A DNA stretch of 64,000 bases, taken from the NCBI RefSeq assembly GCF_900115005.1, contig NZ_FOUY01000017.1, positions 1 through 64,000 on the forward strand, given 5' to 3'. A model generated the notes under the pieces. It saw only the letters and a program-made list of their open reading frames with translations. It was not told the origin of the DNA and did not search any database. The position numbers were made by a program, and so were the translations under genes. Position 1 is the first letter of the stretch. Each line of letters begins with the position of its first letter. Origin of the DNA: Pseudonocardia ammonioxydans. GTDB lineage: Bacteria > Actinomycetota > Actinomycetes > Mycobacteriales > Pseudonocardiaceae. Positions 32,547-42,405 of the stretch are shown one piece after another.

Positions 32547-34853
32547 TCACTGCGCCGGGCGGCGGATCAGCGCCAGGAACATCGCGTCGGTGCCGTGCCG
32601 GTGCGGCCAGAGCTGCACGGCCGGGCCGGCGCCGAGACCGGGCATCCCCTCGGGCAGGCAGGCCCGGGCATCGAGCTGCTCGACCGGGCCTGCGGGGCCC
32701 GGGCGGCCCTCCCGGCCGACGATGCGCCCGACGACTCCCACCGTCTCCGACAGGTGCGGCGAGCAGGTGACGTACGCGACGACGCCGCCCGGGCGGACAT
32801 GGCGCAGCGCGGCGACCAGCAGCTCGCGCTGCAGCCGGGCCAGCTCGGCGGTGTCCTCGGGACGCCGGCGCCACCGGGCCTCCGGGCGGCGGCGGAGCGC
32901 GCCGAGGCCGGTGCAGGGAGCATCGACGAGGACCCGGTCGAACACGCCGTCCGGCAGCGGTGCCTCCCGGCCGTCGGCGACGTGCACGGTCACCGGGAGC
33001 TCCGCGGTCGCCGTCCGGACCAGCCCGGCCCGGTGCTCGCTCGACTCCACCGCGTCGAGCGTGCCGCCCTGGGTGCCGACCAGGCCGCCGAGCAACGACG
33101 CCTTCCCACCCGGCCCTGCGCACAGGTCGAGCCAGCGTCCGGTGTCCTCCCCGACCAGCTCGGCCTCGGACAGGGCGACGGCGACGAGCTGGCTGCCCTC
33201 GTCCTGGACGACCGCCAGCCCCTCGGCGACGGCGTCGAGCTCACCGATCTCGCCGGAACCCGGCTCCAGGTGCACGCCGTACGGCGACCAGGGCGCCTCC
33301 TCGCCCCCGGTGGCCAGGGCGAGCTCCTCGGCGGAGATCTCCCCCGGGCGGGCGAGCAGGTGGACCTGCGGGCGGGCGTCGTCGGCGGCGAGCGCCGCGG
33401 TGAGCTCCTCGCCGGTCTCGCCCAGCGCGTCCGCGAACGCCTGGGCGATCCAGCGCGGGTGGGCGTGGCGCAGCGCGGCGGAGCCGACCGGATCCTCGGC
33501 CGCATCCGGGGCGAGCCGGTCGAGCCACTCGGACTCGTCGTGCTCGCCGATCCGGCGCAGGACCGCGTTGACGAACCCGGCCGACTGCGAACCGTGGTCG
33601 CCGCGGACCAGCTCGACGCAGGTCGAGACGGCCGCGTGGTCCGGGACCCGGGTCCGCAGCAACTGGTAGGCGCCGAGCCGCAGCGCGTCCAGCAACGGAT
33701 GCTCGATCTTGGACAGCGGCCGGTCGGTGCACGCGTCGATGACGGCGTCGAGCAGCCCCTGGGCGCGCAGGGTGCCGTAGCCGAGCTCGGTGGCCAGCGC
33801 GGCGTCGCGGTCACGCAGCCCGTAGCGACGGAGGAGCCCCGGCAGCGCGAGGTTGGCGTAGGCGTCCCGCTCGCGGACGGCGGTCAGCAGGTCGTAGGCG
33901 GCCTGCCGGGCGGGATCGACCGCCGGTGGCCGGCCGGGGCCGACGCGACCGCGCGGCGGCCCCGCGTTGCGCGGGCCGGCCGTGCGCTCACGACGGCCGC
34001 CGTCCCGGCGGTCGTGCTCACGCCCGTCGTGCTCACGGCGCGGGGACCGGCCGGTGTCGCGATCGCGGCGCGGGCGGCCCTCCCGGTCGTCCCGGGCCCG
34101 GCCGGGCGCGGGTCGCTCGTCCCGGGGGCCTCCCCGGGGGCGCGCGACGTCCCCGCCGGAGCGGGAGTGGCTGGGCCGGTCGTCGTGGTCGCGACGGCGG
34201 TCGTCGCCGCGCTGGTCACGCCGGTCGTCGCGGCGCTCGTCCCGGTAGCGCCCGCCGCCCGCGTCACCGGGACGGCCCGCGCGCCGGTCGTCGCCGTAGC
34301 GGGGGCGGTCGCCGCCGCGGTGCCCGCCACGATCGCCGCGGGTGCCGCCCCGGTCGTCCCGGTTGTGGTCAGCACGGGGGGTCCGGCTGCGCTCGTCCCG
34401 GCCCCGGTCGTCGCGGTACCCGCGGCGGTCGTCACGGTGGCCGGAGCCGCGGTCGTCGCGACGGTCCCGATCACGTCCGTCACGCCCCCGCCCGCGGTCG
34501 TCGCGCTGGTCGCGGCGCCGGTCGTCACCCCCGCCGGCCCTCGGGCGGCCGCGGTCGTCGCCCCCAGCGGATCCGGTACGGCCGCCCCGGTCCGAGCCAC
34601 CGCCCCACCCGGACCCGGTACGGCTACCCCGGTCCGGGCCACCGCCCCAGCCGGATCCGGTACGGCCACCCGTACCCCGGTCGTCGCGCCGGCGGTCGTC
34701 GCCACGGCGGCCCGCGCCGTCCGGCCGGCCTCCGCGGCCGCGGTCGTCCCGACTCCCGGCGTCGTCACGCGGCCGTCCCCGGTGCTCGTCTCCGGCGGCA
34801 CTGCGGCGCCGGTCGTCGTCGCCCGGCCGGGTCCGGGGATCCTGCTCGCTCAC
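32547..34853 (-). CDS. rsmB: 16S rRNA (cytosine-5) methyltransferase RsmB with very long disordered N-terminus
   Basis: The C-terminal 457 residues are a standard RsmB/Fmu enzyme: a NusB-like RNA-binding domain (DPARQAAYDLL onward), the SAM site DLCAGPGGKASLLG, the catalytic VDAPCTGLG and the second cysteine in YVTCSPH. The first 311 residues are almost only Arg, Asp, Gly and Ser, with repeated DDRR, DDRG and RTGSGWGGG units, and no fold is expected. GTG 34853 has AAGGAG 5 nt upstream, supporting that the extension is translated. The extension could bind RNA or ribosomes. It is followed by rpe. Confidence 0.9.
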   Translation of the reverse strand: MSEQDPRTRPGDDDRRRSAAGDEHRGRPRDDAGSRDDRGRGGRPDGAGRRGDDRRRDDRGTGGRTGSGWGGGPDRGSRTGSGWGGGSDRGGRTGSAGGDDRGRPRAGGGDDRRRDQRDDRGRGRDGRDRDRRDDRGSGHRDDRRGYRDDRGRDERSRTPRADHNRDDRGGTRGDRGGHRGGDRPRYGDDRRAGRPGDAGGGRYRDERRDDRRDQRGDDRRRDHDDRPSHSRSGGDVARPRGGPRDERPAPGRARDDREGRPRRDRDTGRSPRREHDGREHDRRDGGRRERTAGPRNAGPPRGRVGPGRPPAVDPARQAAYDLLTAVRERDAYANLALPGLLRRYGLRDRDAALATELGYGTLRAQGLLDAVIDACTDRPLSKIEHPLLDALRLGAYQLLRTRVPDHAAVSTCVELVRGDHGSQSAGFVNAVLRRIGEHDESEWLDRLAPDAAEDPVGSAALRHAHPRWIAQAFADALGETGEELTAALAADDARPQVHLLARPGEISAEELALATGGEEAPWSPYGVHLEPGSGEIGELDAVAEGLAVVQDEGSQLVAVALSEAELVGEDTGRWLDLCAGPGGKASLLGGLVGTQGGTLDAVESSEHRAGLVRTATAELPVTVHVADGREAPLPDGVFDRVLVDAPCTGLGALRRRPEARWRRRPEDTAELARLQRELLVAALRHVRPGGVVAYVTCSPHLSETVGVVGRIVGREGRPGPAGPVEQLDARACLPEGMPGLGAGPAVQLWPHRHGTDAMFLALIRRPAQ

Positions 34854-35117
34854 GTCGTCTCCTTGGCGGTCGGCCCGCCGCGGCCGGGCGTCGGATCCGG
34901 CCGTCCTCGTTCGTCGTCGTTCATCAGGCACCGTCGTGCATCCGGCGCCGTCGTACATCAGGCACCGTCATCGAGGGCACCGCCGTTCATCCGGCACCCT
35001 CATCGAGGGCACCGCCGTTCATCGGGCACCGCCGATCGTCCGGCACTGCATTCATCCCACGCCTGCGTGCACCCGGCACTGCCGGTCGCACTGTCACGAC
35101 CGGCCGCACCCGGCAGG
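34854..35117. repeat. Degenerate 15-18-bp repeats between fmt and rsmB
   Basis: From about 34917 to 35100, steps such as GTTCATCCGGCACC, GTACATCAGGCACCGTC and ATCGAGGGCACCGCC follow each other about ten times. The ATCGAGGGCACCGCC plus GTTCATC pair is itself duplicated. The stretch lies 3' of fmt and 5' of rsmB and holds no supported gene. Confidence 0.65.
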
Positions 35118-36050
35118 TCAGCGCAGGTACTCGCCCGCCTCGATCCGGGCCCCGCGGGCCCAGTCCGGGGCGGGCATCGCCCGCTTGCCCTTCGGCTTCA
35201 CCTCACCCAGCTCCAGTGGAACCGTGGCGGTCCCCACGAGCACCCGGCGGCGCTCGACCCGCAGCTCACCCGCGGCGAGCTCCACCTCTCCGGTCCGCAC
35301 CGGCCGGACCGGGCCGATCCCGAGGCGGTCGTCGCGGAACTCGCACCACGCGCCCGGGTCCGGGGTCACCGAACGGACCAGCCGGTCGATCACCGTGGCC
35401 GGCGAGCCGGGGTCCACCCGGGCGTCGGCCGGGGTCACCTTCGGTGCCAGGGACACCCCGTCGGCGGGCTGCGGCACCGCGGCCACGGTGCCGTCCTCGA
35501 TGCCGTCGAGGGTCGCCGCCAGGAGCTTGGCCCCCGACTCGGCGAGCCGGGCCAGCAGCGCCCCCGCCGTGTCGGTCTCCCCCACCGTCTCGGTCACGAC
35601 CCCGAAGGTCGGGCCGGTGTCCATGCCCTCCTCGAGGCGGAAGGTGGTGGCACCGGTGACGTCGTCGCCGTGCCGGATCGCGGCCTGCACCGGGGCGGCG
35701 CCCCGCCAGGCGGGCAGCAGGGAGAAGTGCAGGTTCACCCAGCCGTGCTCGGGCACGTCGAGCACCGGGCGGGGCAGCAACGCCCCGTACGCGACGACCG
35801 GGGCGCAGTCCGGCGCGAGCTCACCCAGCGTCTCCAGGAAGCCGGGCTCCGACGGCCGGGCAGGGGTCAGCACGGGGATCCCGGCCTCGTCGGCCAGTGC
35901 ACCGACCGGCGACCGGGTCAGCTTCCGTCCGCGGCCGGACGGCGCGTCCGGGCGGGTCAGGACGGCGACCACCTCGTGTCGCGGGGACTCCAGCAGCGCC
36001 CGCAGCGCCGGGACGGCGGGCTCGGGGGTACCGGCGAACAGCAGCCTCAT
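35118..36050 (-). CDS. fmt: Methionyl-tRNA formyltransferase
   Basis: Fmt formylates initiator Met-tRNA. The 310-residue enzyme begins [16 protein letters not shown], has the catalytic block [21 protein letters not shown] and the tRNA-binding C-terminal barrel with [13 protein letters not shown]. Its ATG overlaps the def stop (ATGA), so it is coupled to def, which removes the formyl group later. Confidence 0.96.
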   Translation of the reverse strand: MRLLFAGTPEPAVPALRALLESPRHEVVAVLTRPDAPSGRGRKLTRSPVGALADEAGIPVLTPARPSEPGFLETLGELAPDCAPVVAYGALLPRPVLDVPEHGWVNLHFSLLPAWRGAAPVQAAIRHGDDVTGATTFRLEEGMDTGPTFGVVTETVGETDTAGALLARLAESGAKLLAATLDGIEDGTVAAVPQPADGVSLAPKVTPADARVDPGSPATVIDRLVRSVTPDPGAWCEFRDDRLGIGPVRPVRTGEVELAAGELRVERRRVLVGTATVPLELGEVKPKGKRAMPAPDWARGARIEAGEYLR

Positions 36051-36595
36051 CGGGCCTTGCCGAACATCGGGTGCGGGCTCACCTTCACGACCGGCTCCGG
36101 CTCGCCGAACCAGTCCGCCTCCCGGATCTCGCGCATCGCCTGCCTGCGCAGGTCGGCGTCGAGCCGGTCGACGAACAGCACGCCGTCGAGGTGGTCGGTC
36201 TCGTGCTGGATGCACCGCGCCAGCAGCTGCGAGCCCTCGATCACCTGCGGCTCGCCGTGCATGTTCCACCCGCGGGCGACGACGGTCAGCTTCCGCCGGC
36301 AGTCCCAGCCGAGGCCGGGGATCGACAGGCACCCCTCCGGCCCGAACTGCTCCTCGTCTCCGATCGCCTCCCAGGTGGGGTTGATCAGGTGCCCGGAGAA
36401 CCCGTCGCAGTCGAAGACGAAGACCCGCTTGCCCACACCGATCTGCGGTGCGGCGAGGCCGGCACCGCCCTCGTCGTGCATGGTGTCGGTGAGGTCGGTG
36501 ACCAGCTTGCGCAGCTCCGCATCGAAGTCGGTGACCTCGGTGGCACGGGTACGGAGCACGGGGTCGCCGAACAGCCGGACGGGCTGGATGGGCAC
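36047..36595 (-). CDS. def: Peptide deformylase
   Basis: Def removes the formyl group from nascent protein N-termini. The 182-residue protein carries all three motifs: [18 protein letters not shown] with the metal cysteine, and QHETDHLDG with the two metal histidines and catalytic Glu. GAGGAG 4 nt before GTG 36595 supports the start. It heads the def-fmt pair, 145 bp after priA. Confidence 0.96.
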   Translation of the reverse strand: MPIQPVRLFGDPVLRTRATEVTDFDAELRKLVTDLTDTMHDEGGAGLAAPQIGVGKRVFVFDCDGFSGHLINPTWEAIGDEEQFGPEGCLSIPGLGWDCRRKLTVVARGWNMHGEPQVIEGSQLLARCIQHETDHLDGVLFVDRLDADLRRQAMREIREADWFGEPEPVVKVSPHPMFGKAR

Positions 36596-36715
36596 GGTTC
36601 TCCTCGTGGACGGTCGGGCCGGTGGATCGGGCACGCATCGGGGCGGGGCACCGGCGGTGCACGCCCTGGACCGGTGGTCGGCGCACCATTGTGCCACTGC
36701 GGCACCGCACCGGGT

Positions 36716-36735
36716 CGGCCCCCGCGACGGGGCCG
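36716..36735 (-). terminator. Probable terminator after priA
   Basis: CGGCCCC and GGGGCCG form a 7-bp GC stem with a 6-base loop just past the priA stop at 36741. No U-tract is present. Confidence 0.5.
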
Positions 36736-36740
36736 GCCGG

Positions 36741-38894
36741 TCACTCGATCTCGTCGGGATCCAGCCGTACCCGCACCGTCTCGGGCGCCTTCCGGGCCGT
36801 GCGCACCGCCTGGGCGTCGTGCAGCGCCGCCGCGAGCCGCCGACCGGCCCCGCGCGGCACCCGCAGCAGGGCACGTTCCCGGATCTCGTCCCGGCCGGCG
36901 GCCGACCCTCCCGGCCGCTCCGGCGGGTCGATCTCCACCGGGCCGAGCAGTTCGACGCCCTCGGGCGGGTCCCGGTCCGGGTCGAGCACGGTGTCGCAGA
37001 TCTCCGCCACCGCGGCCGGTGGCCCTTCGACCGCCGCCATGCGCACCGCGGGCGGGAAGCCGACGTCGGCACGTTCGGCCAGCTCGCCCTCCGCGTGGCC
37101 GGCCGGGTCCCAGCGGACGAGTGCCTGCACGGTCGGGATCGCCGACTCGGCGACGACCACGACGCGGCCGCCGTCACCGTGCGGGACGACGCCCGCGGCC
37201 GCGGCGAACCAGCGCCGCAGCGTCTCCTCGGCGACCCGCAGGTCCGGGCGCGCGAGCATGGCCCACCCGTCGAGCAGCAGGGCCGCGCCGTACCCGCCCT
37301 CGGCGACCGGCTCGGCCCCCGGGGTGGCGACCACCAGGGACGGGCCCGCGCCGACGTCGTCGAGCACCGCGGAGCCACCGCCGGAGGTCCGCACCGGCAC
37401 GCCGGGGAACGCCCGCCCGAGCTCCTCGGCCGTCCGGCCCGCGCCGACCACCCCGGCCCGCAGCCGCCGGGACCCGCAGTTCCCGCACCGGAACCCGGGC
37501 TCCGCCCGGCCGCACCAGCGGCACGCGGGCAACCCCGCACCGGCCCCACCGCCGGCCGCGTCCGGCCCGGAACCGCCGGCCGGCGGCCGCGCCGCGCCGC
37601 CGCCACCTGCACCCGGGCGCGGCAGCCCGATCGGGCCCGCGCAGTGCCGGCACCGCGCCACCTCACGGCAGGAGGCGCACGCCAGGAACGGCAGGTAGCC
37701 CGAGCGCGGGACCTGCACCAGGACCGGACGGCCGGCCCGCAGCGCCGCCCGCGCCGCCTCGAACGCCACCCCGGGCACCCGGGCGGCCCGGGCCGCGGGA
37801 TCCCGGACGAGCTGGGTGTCGCTCTCGCCGATCGCAGTGACCCGGGGGGCGCGCGCCCGCACGGTGGCGCGGTCGGCGACCACCGCGCTGGCCCAGCCGG
37901 ACTCGACCAGCAGCTGGGCCTCCGCGGTGCGGGCGAACCCGGCCACCAGCAGCGCGGCGCCCTCCCGGTGCGCGCGCAGCATCAGCACGTCACGGACCTG
38001 CGGATACGGCGCGCGGGGCTCGGAGTGGGAGTCGTCGCCGTCGTCCCACACGGCCAGCAGGCCCAGCTCCCCGAGCGGGGCGAACGCACCCGACCGGGTC
38101 CCGACGACCACCCGGACGCTCCCCCGGCGCACCGCCAGCCACCGCCGGTACCGCTCGGCCGGGCCGAGGTCGGCGGTGAGCGCGACGACCGCGTCCTCGC
38201 CGAGCACCGCAGCACAGGCGGTGTGCAGGCGGTCGACGTCGCGCTGGTCGGGGACCACGAGCAGCGCCGAGCGGCCCGCGATGCGGGTGGCGGCGGCGGC
38301 CTCGGCGAGCCGGGTCGCCCAGTCCTCCCTCGGCAGCGCCTGCCAGACGGCGTGCGCGGCCCGGCCACCGGCGAGCGCGTCGAGCAGCGCACCACCGCGG
38401 GGATAGGCCTCCCAGCCGGCCCGGTCGGGCGGCTGCGGGTCGGGGATCGTGCGGTCGCGGGGCTTCTCCGACTCCACCCGCGCGTGCCGGGCGGGGACCG
38501 CGAGGCGCAGCACGTCGGCGAGCACCCCGGCGTACCGGTCGGCGACGGCCCGCGCGAGCCCGGCCACCGCCGGGGTCAGCACCGGCTCGGCCGACACCAC
38601 CTTCTCCACCCACGCCAGCCGGCCGCCGTGCGCGGAGTCCTCCACCCGCTCGAGCAGGTATCCGTCGAGCATCCGCCCGGCGAAGCGCACCCGGACCCGC
38701 ACCCCGGGCACCGCGGCCTCGTCCAGGTGTGCGGGAACGCGGTAGTCGAAGGGCCGGTCGAGGTGGGGCAGGCTGACGTCGACGATCACCCGGGCCACCG
38801 GCAACGTGCCGGCCGGCTCGCGTTCACCGCGGTTGCGCGCGGGCCGCCGGGCGCGGGCCGCGCCCTCGGACCGGGCCGTCGCGGGAGAACTCAC
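36741..38894 (-). CDS. priA: PriA-like primosomal protein N', helicase motifs degenerate
   Basis: The 717-residue protein has the PriA DNA-binding domain (RPFDYRVP, VRFAGRMLDGYLLE) and the zinc region with paired cysteines (CASCREVARCRHC and CRWCGRAEPGFRCGNCG). No Walker A GKT is present where the helicase core should begin, and the DEAH-type motif reads WDDGDDSH. Loss of helicase motifs is a known feature of actinobacterial PriA, so it probably acts as a replication-restart loading factor without unwinding. A Gly/Ala-rich insert lies between the zinc motifs. It is preceded by metK. Confidence 0.9.
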   Translation of the reverse strand: MSSPATARSEGAARARRPARNRGEREPAGTLPVARVIVDVSLPHLDRPFDYRVPAHLDEAAVPGVRVRVRFAGRMLDGYLLERVEDSAHGGRLAWVEKVVSAEPVLTPAVAGLARAVADRYAGVLADVLRLAVPARHARVESEKPRDRTIPDPQPPDRAGWEAYPRGGALLDALAGGRAAHAVWQALPREDWATRLAEAAAATRIAGRSALLVVPDQRDVDRLHTACAAVLGEDAVVALTADLGPAERYRRWLAVRRGSVRVVVGTRSGAFAPLGELGLLAVWDDGDDSHSEPRAPYPQVRDVLMLRAHREGAALLVAGFARTAEAQLLVESGWASAVVADRATVRARAPRVTAIGESDTQLVRDPAARAARVPGVAFEAARAALRAGRPVLVQVPRSGYLPFLACASCREVARCRHCAGPIGLPRPGAGGGGAARPPAGGSGPDAAGGGAGAGLPACRWCGRAEPGFRCGNCGSRRLRAGVVGAGRTAEELGRAFPGVPVRTSGGGSAVLDDVGAGPSLVVATPGAEPVAEGGYGAALLLDGWAMLARPDLRVAEETLRRWFAAAAGVVPHGDGGRVVVVAESAIPTVQALVRWDPAGHAEGELAERADVGFPPAVRMAAVEGPPAAVAEICDTVLDPDRDPPEGVELLGPVEIDPPERPGGSAAGRDEIRERALLRVPRGAGRRLAAALHDAQAVRTARKAPETVRVRLDPDEIE

Positions 38895-38936
38895 GACCAG
38901 GGTCTATCAGACGACACCGACGGGCTCCGGACACGG

Positions 38937-38973
38937 CCGTGGCCGGGCCCGCGGAATGCGGACCCGGCCACGG
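38937..38973 (-). terminator. Terminator after metK
   Basis: CCGTGGCCGGGCCCGC and GCGGACCCGGCCACGG pair over 16 bp with one mismatch around the loop GGAAT. It lies 17 bp past the metK stop and before priA. Confidence 0.8.
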
Positions 38974-38989
38974 ACGGGAACGACGGTGC

Positions 38990-40192
38990 TCAGGCGCCGG
39001 CGGCGGACTTGAGCGCGTCGGCGCGGGAGGTGTCCTCCCACGGCAGGTCGACGTCGGTCCGGCCGAAGTGACCGTAGGCCGCGGTCGGCGCGTAGATCGG
39101 CCGCAGCAGCTTCAGGTCGCGGATGATCGCGGCGGGCCGGAGGTCGAAGACCTCGTCGATCGCCTTCTGGATCTTCGCCGGGTCGACGTTCTCGGTGCCG
39201 AAGGTCTCGACGAACAGGCCGACCGGGGCGGCCTTGCCGATCGCGTAGGCGACCTGGACCTCGATCCGGCCGGCCAGGCCGGCGGCGACGGCGTTCTTGG
39301 CCACCCAGCGCATGGCATACGCGGCGGAACGGTCGACCTTCGACGGGTCCTTGCCCGAGAAGGCGCCGCCGCCGTGACGGGCCATGCCGCCGTAGGTGTC
39401 GACGATGATCTTCCGGCCGGTGAGGCCCGCGTCACCCATCGGGCCGCCGAGGACGAACCGGCCGGTCGGGTTGACCAGCAGCTTCGGCTCCGCCGGGTCC
39501 CAGCCCAGCGCCTCGACCTCGGGGGTCACGACGTGCTTGAGGATGTCCGGGCTCAGCATGCCGTCGAGGTCGACGTCCGCCGCGTGCTGCGAGGACAGCA
39601 CGACGGTGTCCAGGCGGGCCGGCTTGTCGCCCTCGTAGTCGATCGTGACCTGGGTCTTCCCGTCGGCACGCAGGTAGGGCAGCGTCCCGTTCTTGCGGAC
39701 CTCGGTCAGCCGGCGCGACAGGCGGTGCGCCAGCGCGATCGGCAGCGGCATGAGCTCGGGGGTGTCCTCGCAGGCGTACCCGAACATCAGGCCCTGGTCG
39801 CCGGCACCCTGCTTCGCGATCTCGTCCTCGGCGGACTCGACGCGCTTCTCGTAGGCCGTGTCCACGCCCTGGGCGATGTCCGGCGACTGCGCGCCGATCG
39901 AGATGTTGACACCGCAGGACGCGCCGTCGAAGCCCTTGGACGACGAGTCGTAGCCGATCTCGAGGATGCGGTCCCGCACCAGCTGCGGGATCTCGACGTA
40001 GGCGTTGGTCGTGACCTCGCCGGCGACGTGCACCTGGCCGGTGGTCACCATGGTCTCGACGGCCACGCGGCTGCTCGGGTCCTGCGCGAGCATCGCGTCG
40101 AGGATCGTGTCGCTGATCGCGTCACAGATCTTGTCCGGGTGGCCCTCGGTGACCGACTCGCTCGTGAACAGACGGCGGCTCGTGTTCGACAC
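38990..40192 (-). CDS. metK: S-adenosylmethionine synthetase
   Basis: MetK makes SAM from methionine and ATP. The 400-residue product has [16 protein letters not shown], the signature [11 protein letters not shown] and the P-loop-like [17 protein letters not shown] prefer GTG 40192 because GGAG lies 9 nt upstream; ATG 40207, five codons earlier, has no ribosome site but is in frame. A 334-bp gap separates it from the divergent secreted protein gene. Confidence 0.95.
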   Translation of the reverse strand: MSNTSRRLFTSESVTEGHPDKICDAISDTILDAMLAQDPSSRVAVETMVTTGQVHVAGEVTTNAYVEIPQLVRDRILEIGYDSSSKGFDGASCGVNISIGAQSPDIAQGVDTAYEKRVESAEDEIAKQGAGDQGLMFGYACEDTPELMPLPIALAHRLSRRLTEVRKNGTLPYLRADGKTQVTIDYEGDKPARLDTVVLSSQHAADVDLDGMLSPDILKHVVTPEVEALGWDPAEPKLLVNPTGRFVLGGPMGDAGLTGRKIIVDTYGGMARHGGGAFSGKDPSKVDRSAAYAMRWVAKNAVAAGLAGRIEVQVAYAIGKAAPVGLFVETFGTENVDPAKIQKAIDEVFDLRPAAIIRDLKLLRPIYAPTAAYGHFGRTDVDLPWEDTSRADALKSAAGA

Positions 40193-40207
40193 GCGCTGTT
40201 TCTCCAT

Positions 40208-40541
40208 CCCGTTGGTGGTACTGCGTTCACTCCGGCGCGACCTCGCGGCCGCGCTCGTACGGACGCGCCCAAGATCGGAACGCCCTCTGGCGGCTCACCC
40301 TAGTCCAGATTCGGCCTCCGTACGGGAGAGCGGAGGTCGACTTCACATACACAGAGTCAGCAACCCCCAGTTCATCGCTACGCAGTGTCGCTGGATGGGG
40401 TGATTGATTCCCTCCTCCACGAATCGATCGGGCGTCGGCTCGTTGGTCGAGTCAACGCCCCTCCGAACGACTCGGAGCGGGCACGAGAGCAGACGTAACG
40501 GCGGTATTCCAGACCGCCGTCGGCACGGAGGTTGTCCCACG
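40208..40541. promoter_or_regulatory. Divergent region between metK and the secreted SH3-like gene
   Basis: No gene is supported. It contains the inverted repeat CCTCCG/CGGAGG at 40315-40336 on the metK side and CGAGTC/GACTCG at 40448-40474 on the other side, either of which could be an operator. I looked for SAM- or c-di-AMP-riboswitch conserved blocks and found none. Promoter boxes are not clear. Confidence 0.35.
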
Positions 40542-41087
40542 ATGAAGCCGAACTCGCGGCGTGTCGCCGCCGCCATCGGTGCCCTTGCGGTCAGTGGACT
40601 CGCAGTCACCGGTGTGATTGCGGGCACTGCCAGCGCTGCCGGTACCGGCACCTGCACCTCGAGCGTCAACGTGCGCTCGGAGCCCGCGACCACCGCGCCG
40701 ATCGTCGGCGTCTGCGAGCGGGGTGAGAGCACCTCGGTCGGCGAGACGCAGGACGGCTACGTCGAGCTGCCCGAGTACGGTGGCTGGGCGGTCGCCGACT
40801 ACGTCTCGACCTCGAGCAGCTCCTCGCCGCAGACCGGCACCGAGTCGTCCGACGCCTCGGAGGACTCGCTGACCTCGGACAGCACCGAGCCCTCGGCCTC
40901 GTCGTCGCCCAGCAGCTCCCCGAGCTCCACGCAGCCGGGCACCTCGGCCGAGCCGTCGACCGGCAGCAGCGCCTCCCCGTCGGCCTCCCCGTCGGGCTCG
41001 TCCTCGACGGCGCCGTCGGACTCGTCGGCCACCCCCACCGAGCGCAGCACCACGGACTCGCTGTTCTGGAGCGACGACGAGGACTGA
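40542..41087 (+). CDS. Secreted SH3-like protein with Ser/Thr-rich tail
   Basis: The 181-residue product has an N-terminal signal peptide (RR then a 20-residue hydrophobic stretch, cleavage near TASA-A at residues 30-33). Residues about 37-90 form a bacterial SH3-like domain (CTSSVNVRSEPATTAPIVG, GYVELPEYGGWAVADYVS) with two cysteines. The last 90 residues are nearly all Ser, Pro, Thr, Glu and Asp, ending LFWSDDED. Such proteins usually sit at the cell wall. GGAGG 10 nt upstream supports the ATG. Confidence 0.8.
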   Translation: MKPNSRRVAAAIGALAVSGLAVTGVIAGTASAAGTGTCTSSVNVRSEPATTAPIVGVCERGESTSVGETQDGYVELPEYGGWAVADYVSTSSSSSPQTGTESSDASEDSLTSDSTEPSASSSPSSSPSSTQPGTSAEPSTGSSASPSASPSGSSSTAPSDSSATPTERSTTDSLFWSDDED

Positions 41088-41105
41088 CACGACGAGGACT
41101 GACAC
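41076..41105 (+). repeat. 15-bp tandem duplication across a stop codon
   Basis: GACGAGGACTGACAC is present twice in perfect tandem at 41076-41090 and 41091-41105. The first copy contains the stop codon of the secreted protein gene. Confidence 0.9.
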
Positions 41106-41113
41106 ACCGCCAC

Positions 41114-41157
41114 ACGACGACGGCGCCGCTGCGGAATCGCAGCGGCGCCGTCGTCGT
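41114..41157. terminator. Strong bidirectional terminator
   Basis: A perfect 20-bp inverted repeat (arm ACGACGACGGCGCCGCTGCG) encloses the tetraloop GAAT. It lies between the convergent stops of the secreted protein gene (41087) and coaBC (41167). Confidence 0.88.
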
Positions 41158-41166
41158 CGGTGCGGG

Positions 41167-42396
41167 TCAGGCCAGGCGCGGGGTGACAGCGTCCCAGATA
41201 CGCGAGGCCAGCAGCGCCTTGGACCCCATCGGGAGTTCTTCCTCGCCACCGTCGCGGGCGAGCAGCCAACCGGCGTTGTCCGGGGTCTCGAACGCCTTGC
41301 CCTCCCCGACCGCGTTGACCACCAGCAGGTCGCACCCCTTCCGGGTGAGCTTGGCGCGACCGTGGTGCAGTACGTCACCCTCGGCGTCACCGGTCTCCGC
41401 GGCGAAGCCGACGATCACCTGACCGGGCCGCGGGGTGTCACGCACCAGACCGGCGAGGATGTCCGGGTTCTGCACCAGCCGCAGCGGGGCGGGCTCGTCG
41501 CCGCCCCTCTTGATCTTGTCGGTGGCCAGGTCGACCGGGCGGAAGTCGGCGACGGCGGCGGCCATGACGACCGCGTCCGCCCCGGCCGCCGACTCGCGCA
41601 CCGCGGTCTCCATCGCCGCGGCGGAACCGGCCGTGACCAGGTCGACGCCGGCCGGGGTCGCCAGGTCGGCGGTGTGCCCGGCGACGAGGGTGACCCGCGC
41701 ACCGCGCTGGGCGGCCACCCGGGCGAGGGCGTAGCCCTGCCGGCCGGACGAGCGGTTGCCCAGGTAGCGGACCGGGTCGAGGTTCTCCCGGGTGCCGCCG
41801 GCGCTCACGACGACGTGCCGTCCCTCGAGGTCACGGGGCAGCGCGTCGGGGCGCTCCAGCAGCAGCCGGGCGAGGTCGAAGATCTCCGCCGGGTCCGGCA
41901 GCCGGCCCTTGCCGGTGTCGGCGCCGGTCAGCCGACCGGCCGCGGGCTCCAGCACCACGGTGCCGCGCGAGCGCAGCAGCGCGACGTTGTCCCGGGTCGC
42001 CGGGTGCTCCCACATCTCGGTGTGCATCGCCGGCGCGAGGACGACCGGACAGCGCGCGGTGAGCAGTGACGCCGTGAGCAGGTCGTCGGAGCGGCCGTGC
42101 GCGAGCCGGGCCATCAGGTCGGCCGTGGCCGGGGCCACGACGACCAGGTCCGCGTGCTGCCCGAGGGCGACGTGCGGGACCTCGGGGACGTCGGTGAAGA
42201 CCCCGGTCGCCACCGGACGCCCGGAGAGCGCCTCGAACGTGGCGGCGCCGACGAACTGCAGCGCGGACTCCGTCGGGATCACCCGCACGGCATGGCCGGA
42301 CTCGGTGAGCCGGCGCAGCAGCTCCGCGCTCTTGTAGGCGGCGATACCGCCCGAGACGCCCAGCAGTACCTCGGGCGGACGACCCTGGGATGTCAC
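41167..42396 (-). CDS. coaBC: Bifunctional phosphopantothenoylcysteine decarboxylase/synthetase
   Basis: CoaBC carries out two steps of coenzyme A synthesis. The N-terminal flavin decarboxylase has GVSGGIAAYKSAELLRRL, the active-site histidine in PEVPHVALG, and APAMHTEMW, the actinobacterial form of PAMN. The C-terminal ligase has VVSAGGTRENLDPVRYLGNRSSGRQG and the KIKRGG catalytic lysine region. The 409-residue length is normal. The GTG start follows rpoZ by 9 bp. Confidence 0.95.
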   Translation of the reverse strand: MTSQGRPPEVLLGVSGGIAAYKSAELLRRLTESGHAVRVIPTESALQFVGAATFEALSGRPVATGVFTDVPEVPHVALGQHADLVVVAPATADLMARLAHGRSDDLLTASLLTARCPVVLAPAMHTEMWEHPATRDNVALLRSRGTVVLEPAAGRLTGADTGKGRLPDPAEIFDLARLLLERPDALPRDLEGRHVVVSAGGTRENLDPVRYLGNRSSGRQGYALARVAAQRGARVTLVAGHTADLATPAGVDLVTAGSAAAMETAVRESAAGADAVVMAAAVADFRPVDLATDKIKRGGDEPAPLRLVQNPDILAGLVRDTPRPGQVIVGFAAETGDAEGDVLHHGRAKLTRKGCDLLVVNAVGEGKAFETPDNAGWLLARDGGEEELPMGSKALLASRIWDAVTPRLA

Positions 42397-42405
42397 GGTC
42401 GGGGC

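Noticed and set aside
40208..40541. SAM riboswitch before metK or c-di-AMP riboswitch before the secreted gene
   Set aside because: None of the conserved blocks of these riboswitches could be found on either strand by eye.
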